Shown here one piece after another: positions 58,859 to 64,000 of a stretch of 64,000 nucleotides of DNA. Under the pieces are notes generated by a model. It saw nothing but the letters and a program-made list of their open reading frames with translations, did no database searches and had not been told where the DNA came from. The stretch covers positions 806,001 to 870,000 of the forward strand of contig RCSZ01000009.1 of assembly GCA_014898425.1 (NCBI GenBank), given 5' to 3'. The position numbers and the translations under genes are program-made. This DNA comes from Botryotinia globosa (lineage: Eukaryota > Ascomycota > Leotiomycetes > Helotiales > Sclerotiniaceae). The stretch's first letter is position 1. The number at the start of each line of letters is the position of its first letter.

Positions 58859-59635
58859 ATGAGTCGAACTCTTTCACGGCGAGTTTTGGCACAATCGCCT
58901 TTCGCGTCCATTTCAGAATCTGCGAATATCACTCAAACATTACCCCTCCGATGTTTGCGACCCTTTTCAAGTACACCAAATCAGAAAGCTGAGGGCGACA
59001 ACAAGCCTCTTCCCGACTATGTACCTCACAATCACTCAACCCTGAAGACCGGTGGAACTGCCGGTCTGCTAGCTAGAGCTAAGGCTGCCAGATCCGCTTC
59101 GCTGAATCCAAAGGCTACCAGGTCGGCGGCAGCGGGAGGAAACATAACCAGCGTTTTCAAAAACATGATGATGCTAAATCAGCAAGAACGAAAGCGACCG
59201 GGCTTACTGGATACAACTATGCCTTCGGATGGAAATTTGATTGGTGAACGAATCGTTGAGGAGGAGCCGCATCACTTTCACGTTTATGCTACAAGACATA
59301 ACACCCATATCACACTCACAAGACCAAATCGCGAACCGATCATTTCATTATCGTGTGGAAATATTGGTTTCAGGCATTCGGGGAGGAAACACTATGATTC
59401 GGCTTTCCAATTGGCTTCATTGGTGATGACGCAGATTCATGAGAGGGCTATTGGTCGTGATATCCATAAGTTGGAGTTAGTTCTGAGAGGATTTGGTGCG
59501 GGGAGAGAGGCTGTTACTAAGGCTCTTTTGGGTACGGAAGGTAGATGGTTGAGAGGAAAGGTCGTCAAAGTTACGGATGCTACAAGATTGAAGTTTGGTG
59601 GTACGAGAAGTAAGAAGCCAAGAAGATTGGGTTAA
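58859..59635 (+). CDS. Mitochondrial ribosomal protein uS11m (258 aa)
   Basis: It is the mitochondrial small-subunit counterpart of bacterial S11 (yeast MRPS18). The start ATG at 58859 gives MSRTLSRRVLAQSPFASISE, a basic, hydroxylated presequence. The S11 core is C-terminal: HHFHVYATRHNTHITLTRPN, ISLSCGNIGFRHSGRKHYDS, AFQLASLVMTQIHERAI, then LVLRGFGAGREAVTKALLG and the basic end KFGGTRSKKPRRLG. The frame stays open to 58700, but no ATG lies there. Single exon. Identity is secure. Head-to-head with TIM44, so two mitochondrial biogenesis genes share an upstream region. Confidence 0.93.
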   Translation: MSRTLSRRVLAQSPFASISESANITQTLPLRCLRPFSSTPNQKAEGDNKPLPDYVPHNHSTLKTGGTAGLLARAKAARSASLNPKATRSAAAGGNITSVFKNMMMLNQQERKRPGLLDTTMPSDGNLIGERIVEEEPHHFHVYATRHNTHITLTRPNREPIISLSCGNIGFRHSGRKHYDSAFQLASLVMTQIHERAIGRDIHKLELVLRGFGAGREAVTKALLGTEGRWLRGKVVKVTDATRLKFGGTRSKKPRRLG

Positions 59636-59835
59636 ATGGGGAATTATGGTGGTAAAAAGACCGCTGTGCATAATTGCAATATGATGTGTAAATCTGTACA
59701 ATAGAGGAATCATGGCATCATAAAATGGTATCATAAAATGAACCCTTGGCGCCGGTCCTTCCTATCCTTCCTTGTCCTTTGCCGAAAACGCCTGAAAAAG
59801 CCTGTACCCATATATCCTTCCACCCCAAACACAAT

Positions 59836-60641
59836 TTATCTCCTGGCCGTAGGTGCCCTCTCTGAAAGGGGAACTACCCTGCCTGATGTGTCTCTGACAT
59901 CTTTTCCCTTTCCTTTTCTGGCCTGATAGTCTTCATCACAACTCCATTCTGTCTCATCATCGCGTAAATCTGGTCGCCCATCATCCATGCTATGTCTTGC
60001 GCTGCTCAATAGAGCCTGCTCATCATGGTATTCATCAACAAGCTCCCCATCTGCAGTTTCGTAGTCTGGAGGTGTGATCCATTGTTTGGGAACCATGCAC
60101 GGTAATGCGACTCCGATACTGGCAGCTCTATTCAACCATGGTGGCCCAGACTGACCAGTAAGTCTCTCGCACATATATGCTGTGAAGTGGTTGCAATTTC
60201 TTGTGAGAAGGTTATACGACGTTCCTTGAAAGATAGCTGAAGCCTCCTTGATAACGGCATCGATTTCAGCTAGAGGAGAGAATGTGAATCCTTGGACAAT
60301 CTCGCATCTGAAAGTTCCTCCAGGTGGTTCTACTCTTGGGGTTTGCCAATACACCCCCGTATTTCCCTTTTTATCATGTCCTCCAAATGCGTATTCTCTG
60401 CCATTTATAACAATCCCACTATGCAGTAAGGACGTACCAAAGCTCCAAAGGATTGAAGAAAGTTTGCCTGCCTATCGCGAAATCCATGTCAGCAACTGTC
60501 AAACCATGAACTTATTACATCAATACTTACAGGAAGGAGATCGTAAACATTAATGACTATTTCAGTCTTGTGAAGGGAAAGTGTCGATCTGTGACTTGAG
60601 GAAGAAATTCTAGAGTTTTTCTTGCTGGAAGAAGAAGTCAT
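59836..60641 (-). CDS. PPPDE/DeSI-type thiol isopeptidase (248 aa)
   Basis: This family removes SUMO or ubiquitin from proteins with a Cys-His pair. Two exons: 60641-60531 and 60471-59836, with a GT-AG intron and phase 0. The N-terminal 22 residues are Ser-rich; the domain starts at TEIVINVYDLLP. The catalytic His is in LLHSGIVINGREYAFGGH (about residue 54) and the catalytic Cys in LLTRNCNHFT (about residue 130), both in the family's usual setting. The sequence between holds VYWQTP and FTFSPLAEIDAVIKEASAIF. The tail from about 190 is acidic and Ser-rich (DDGRPDLRDDETEWSCDEDY) and ends basic. Head-to-head with OLA1. Whether SUMO or ubiquitin is the substrate cannot be told from sequence. Confidence 0.88.
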
Positions 60642-61380
60642 AGTTGTCCAGGTTGAAGAAGATGATATGGCTAAGAAACTTGATGATGGGAGAAGTCAAG
60701 ACCCAAGAGATGGTATATTCAAATGATGAATTGCCTTGGTTTTGTATGACAATGAATGTATGTACTTTGTTCTGGATCCCCTATTTGCTTCCTTGTCTTG
60801 AAAATGAATCAGACTCAGATTCAGATCCAAATCATGGCATTCATTATCGAAATTAAGTTGACTGTCGGGGTGACACTTGTATCTACAAGGTATATCATCA
60901 TAGGTCTAGCCATCCGTTCGCGTAAAGATTGGAGGGGATCGATCCACTTATGCCTTATGCGGTGGAGAGCCAATCAAGAGTACTGCTTAGCTAAATTGCC
61001 CCATTTTTGACGGTGAAATTTGATCCCGATCAATCGATATGATCACATGATCTCAATAATCCTCACCCCTCATCGATTGGGTAATTTTCCAGCGCGCGCA
61101 CACACAAGAAACTTCAAACGAAATATTTTTCCAGTAATTCAATTCGTCCCTTCACCTCCATACAAATTTCTATTTTCGCGGTCCGCACAAGGCTGGCTGC
61201 ATTCATCCCACCATCACGACGTCTCTCTTACCTCTTCAACGTATCTCTCTTTCTTGTCAGCCCACTTTGTTCACCACAGCAGCAAGTTCTGCTTTGATAA
61301 ACAAATACAACAAGAGCCTACTTAACTGTACGGTTCTATTCATAAATCAAAAGAGATCTTACGCAAAAAAGAAGAGCAGA
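60642..61380. other. Divergent intergenic region between isopeptidase and OLA1
   Basis: 739 bp between two outward-pointing genes. The frame of OLA1 is open upstream to about 61267 but without an ATG. CA-rich segment GCGCGCGCACACACA near 61092. No gene. Confidence 0.6.
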
Positions 61381-62928
61381 ATGCCTCCAAAGAAAGTCGT
61401 CGAAGAGAAGAAGGCGTTACTGGGTAGACCTGGTAACAACTTGAAGAGTGGAATTGTATTTCTCTCTTCATTCTAGTTGTCTAAGACATGAACTGATTTT
61501 AAAAATAGGTCGGTCTTGCCAATGTCGGCAAGTCAACGCTCTTTCAAGCTATTACCAAGTGCTCCCTTGGTAACCCCGCAGTAAGTCTCAGAGCCCCGAG
61601 TCGATCATGTGTATCAACGTTAACAATATCAAGAACTTTCCTTTCGCAACCATCGATCCTGAAGAATCTCGAGTTATCGTTCCTGATGACAGATACGACT
61701 GGCTTTGCGAAAAGTACAACCCTAAGTCCAGAGTGCCAGCACATCTTACAATTTATGACATCGCCGGTTTGACTCGAGGTGCATCTAAGGGTGAAGGTCT
61801 TGGAAACGCATTTTTGTCCCATATCCGTGCTGTCGATGCCATCTTTCAAGTTGTCCGTTGTTTCGATGATGCCGAGATTATTCACATTGAGGGAGATGTT
61901 GATCCTGTCCGCGATTTGACTATCATCAGTGATGAGCTCCGTATCAAGGATATCGAGTTCGTTGAGAAGGCACTCGAAGCTCAGAAGAAATTGACTAGAA
62001 GGGGTGGTCAATCACTCGAGATGAAGAAGCTTAGAGAGGAGGAAGCCACTATCGAAAAGGTTTTGGCTATGCTCAACGATGGAAAAGATGTCCGAAAGGG
62101 TAATTGGTCACCGAAAGAGGTATGTGCTCAATTTTTTCTACATTTTCATAAATCTTTAAATGATGACAAAGGGCCATGAGGCCTGAATAATCCCAGCTCG
62201 TCGAGTACCCCGCATTAAATGCAGAGTGTACTCTGAGAGAAAAACCCCGTTCTGATACTCCGATACCCCATATCTATCTTGAATCATACATGAAATTATA
62301 TACTTACTTCATTTCTCACAGATCGAGTGTATCAACCCTCTTTTCCTTTTGACTGCCAAGCCAGTCGTTTACCTCATTAATTTGAGCGAGAAGGACTACA
62401 TCAGAAAGAAGAACAAGCATTTGGCAAAGGTTATGGAATGGATCAAGGAGCACGCGGCTGGTGATCCAATCATGCCAATCTCCATCTGCCTTGAGGAGCG
62501 ACTAACTCAATTTGCGACTGAGGAAGAAGCCAAGGAGGAACTCAAGACCTTGGGTGTTGAATCCGCTTTACCAAAGATTATCACCGCCATGAGAAAGGTT
62601 TTGGACCTCGGAAGTTTCTTCACTACAGGTACAGATGAAGTCCGTCAATGGACTATCAGAAATGGTACCAAAGCACCACAAGCTGCAGGTGTCATTCACG
62701 GTGACTTCGAAAAGACCTTTATTCAAGCTATCGTATATAACTTTAATGTGCTCAAGGAATTCAATGGAGATGAAGCTGAGATCAAGGCTAAAGGAAAGGT
62801 CATGACTAAGGGCAAAGATTACGTTGTTGAAGACGGAGGTAAGAAGACTAGGTTCAATTCGTATCTTGGATCATTGCTGACTCTGTGTAGATATCTTATT
62901 GATCAAGGCCGGTGCCGCAAAGGGCTAG
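61381..62928 (+). CDS. ola1: Obg-like ATPase 1, OLA1/YchF family (395 aa)
   Basis: It is a TRAFAC-class P-loop NTPase that prefers ATP and acts in translation and stress responses. Five exons: 61381-61455, 61509-61580, 61634-62119, 62322-62838 and 62891-62928; all introns end in AG and phases match, giving 395 aa, the family's normal size. Seen: start MPPKKVVEEKKALLGRPG; P-loop GLANVGKST at about 27-35; NFPFATIDPEESRV; Walker B/G3 DIAGLTRGAS; HIRAVDAIFQVVRCFDD; then NLSEKDY in the position where GTPases have NKxD, which is the ATP-preference signature of this family. The C-terminal TGS domain includes FFTTGTDEVRQWTIRNGTKA, PQAAGVIHGDFEKTFIQAIV and ends ILLIKAGAAKG. Identity is very secure. 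Confidence 0.96.
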
Positions 62929-64000
62929 ATATACTATATCAAAATACCAATTCAATGAAGTTATGCCAGTTTTTCAGTCTTGCCTCCTTTATTGCCAGCA
63001 TGTGAAATCATAAAGTTGTCTTGGTTTGGCTTCAAAATATGACAGCCATTATATTTCGTTTGCCACCAGACAATAACCCGGTAGTATCACTCAAAACCAT
63101 GAACCCGTATCGGAATTTCAGCCGCACCATCTTTGACAGGCTGCCTTGAAGAATTTTTGTTTCGCTAGCTTGCTGCTGTTTGTTTCAAAGTTTCGTCATC
63201 TCGCAAGTAGCGGTATGCTTGCAACAAATACATTCCGCTCGTAACATAGCTTGACCCTTAAAGCACAGTGACAGCTCATCCTTCCCAGATTGATGATCAC
63301 TGTTCGTCTTCTTTCTTTATTGATAGAGCGAAGTGACTCTTGCGCCAATCATAATGACGATTGGTGCATTGTATGGTCAACAGCTTATAACCCTGAGGTG
63401 TGAGAGCTTTCATGAACCATTTTCTAGCTACTAGAGCTAAACTTAAAATAGACTTCCGAGCTTCCGAGGTTATTATCAGCTCCAAAAGATCGGTTAGAGG
63501 TTTAGTCTGCAGCGGACACAGATGTTCGTAGAAGTCTGCAGTCCGGGTCTCTGACAAGACAATGAAACTTCGGAATGACAGCTCATCTTGTTTTCGCGGC
63601 CTGGTCCACGAGTATGTGTGGCAACCGACGGCTGTCATGGAAACCCGAGAAAATTCGCTGGCCTAACTTGTCAATCACTGTAGATTATCTCTTCATACAC
63701 ACGTTGTATAATCTCAACCACCTCACTCTGAGCTGTACCAGATTGAATCAAAGCTGAGGACGCTGAGCGGTGTGTGATTTCCAGATTTTGCAAACTTGAA
63801 ACTTCGAAAAAGATTTTTGATTCACTTTTGAACGGAAGCGAGAAAAGCTAGATCTGAGCTGGGTTTAGCTCCTACCGACCTAGCCTAGCTACTTACACGG
63901 TATGCTTAGTGTTATACGTGATCGTATCAGCCCGTGTGTATGCGATGAGCAGCATCTGATAAAGCTTGGTATTCAGCTTGCGCAAAGTAACGTGCCACGG
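62929..64000. other. 3' flank of OLA1 to window end
   Basis: Beyond the weak minus-strand frame at 63297-63638, nothing coding is supported. Confidence 0.5.
63297..63638 (-). CDS. Possible small F-box-like protein (113 aa)
   Basis: One frame with ATG at 63638. The segment KPLTDLLELIITSEARKSIL followed by SLALVARKWFMKAL resembles an F-box (a P-L-ELL-I helix, then SLALV-R-W), but no leucine-rich or other C-terminal domain follows and it ends after 113 aa. It could be a fragment of an F-box gene or chance. Confidence 0.3.
   Translation of the reverse strand: MTAVGCHTYSWTRPRKQDELSFRSFIVLSETRTADFYEHLCPLQTKPLTDLLELIITSEARKSILSLALVARKWFMKALTPQGYKLLTIQCTNRHYDWRKSHFALSIKKEDEQ

Overview
The window is nuclear DNA of a filamentous ascomycete. 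Genes have short GT-AG introns (about 45-100 bp) with CTAAC-type branch sites, there are HET and fungal kinase-like genes, and the intergenic DNA is rich in TACCTAGGTA motifs and microsatellites. The overall style fits Leotiomycetes, probably a Botrytis/Sclerotinia relative. That placement is inference from gene style, not a database match.

Layout. 1-13.5 kb is a decayed accessory region. It holds a zinc-type reductase with a nonsense codon, a five-exon unknown gene (4038-5088, minus), a HET-domain gene with two frameshifts, a kinase-like gene split by a 467-bp hAT-type MITE with a perfect 8-bp target duplication, and a 3-kb relic whose in-frame stops are almost all TAG/TAA. 14.6-15.6 kb is a long polypyrimidine tract. 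15.9-20.1 kb is conserved: phosphoglucomutase and oligoribonuclease, both minus. 20.3-24.5 kb holds an AT-rich terminal-inverted-repeat element, a nonsense-bearing pseudogene and a secreted LysM-like protein gene. 25.1-26.8 kb is a 562-aa unknown. 26.9-32.2 kb is a gene-poor stretch with one secreted-protein relic.

32.2-35.6 kb carries three tandem same-strand genes for 172-179 aa proteins that are diverged paralogs of a family I do not recognise. This is the best candidate here for something undescribed. It is followed by a 22-bp-period degenerate repeat array with a TTTAAACG core (36.17-36.40 kb). 36.9-37.7 kb encodes a coiled-coil unknown. 41.5-44.8 kb encodes a large low-complexity protein whose short 5' exons include a 12-nt microexon, or alternatively an in-frame intron that can be retained. 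45.3-46.8 kb has a pogo/Fot1-type MITE (TA target site, 23-bp perfect terminal repeats) next to a very AT-rich island. 46.8-49.6 kb is intergenic with microsatellites.

49.6-63 kb is gene-dense and conserved: an HMT1-like ABC half-transporter with an optional 748-codon tail, TIM44, mitochondrial ribosomal protein uS11m (head-to-head with TIM44), a PPPDE/DeSI-type isopeptidase, and the Obg-like ATPase OLA1. Housekeeping themes are glucose-phosphate interconversion, short-RNA turnover, mitochondrial import and translation, and transport. There is no operon logic; the shared regulation suggested by the sequence is divergent promoters. No tRNA, rRNA or CRISPR was recognised.
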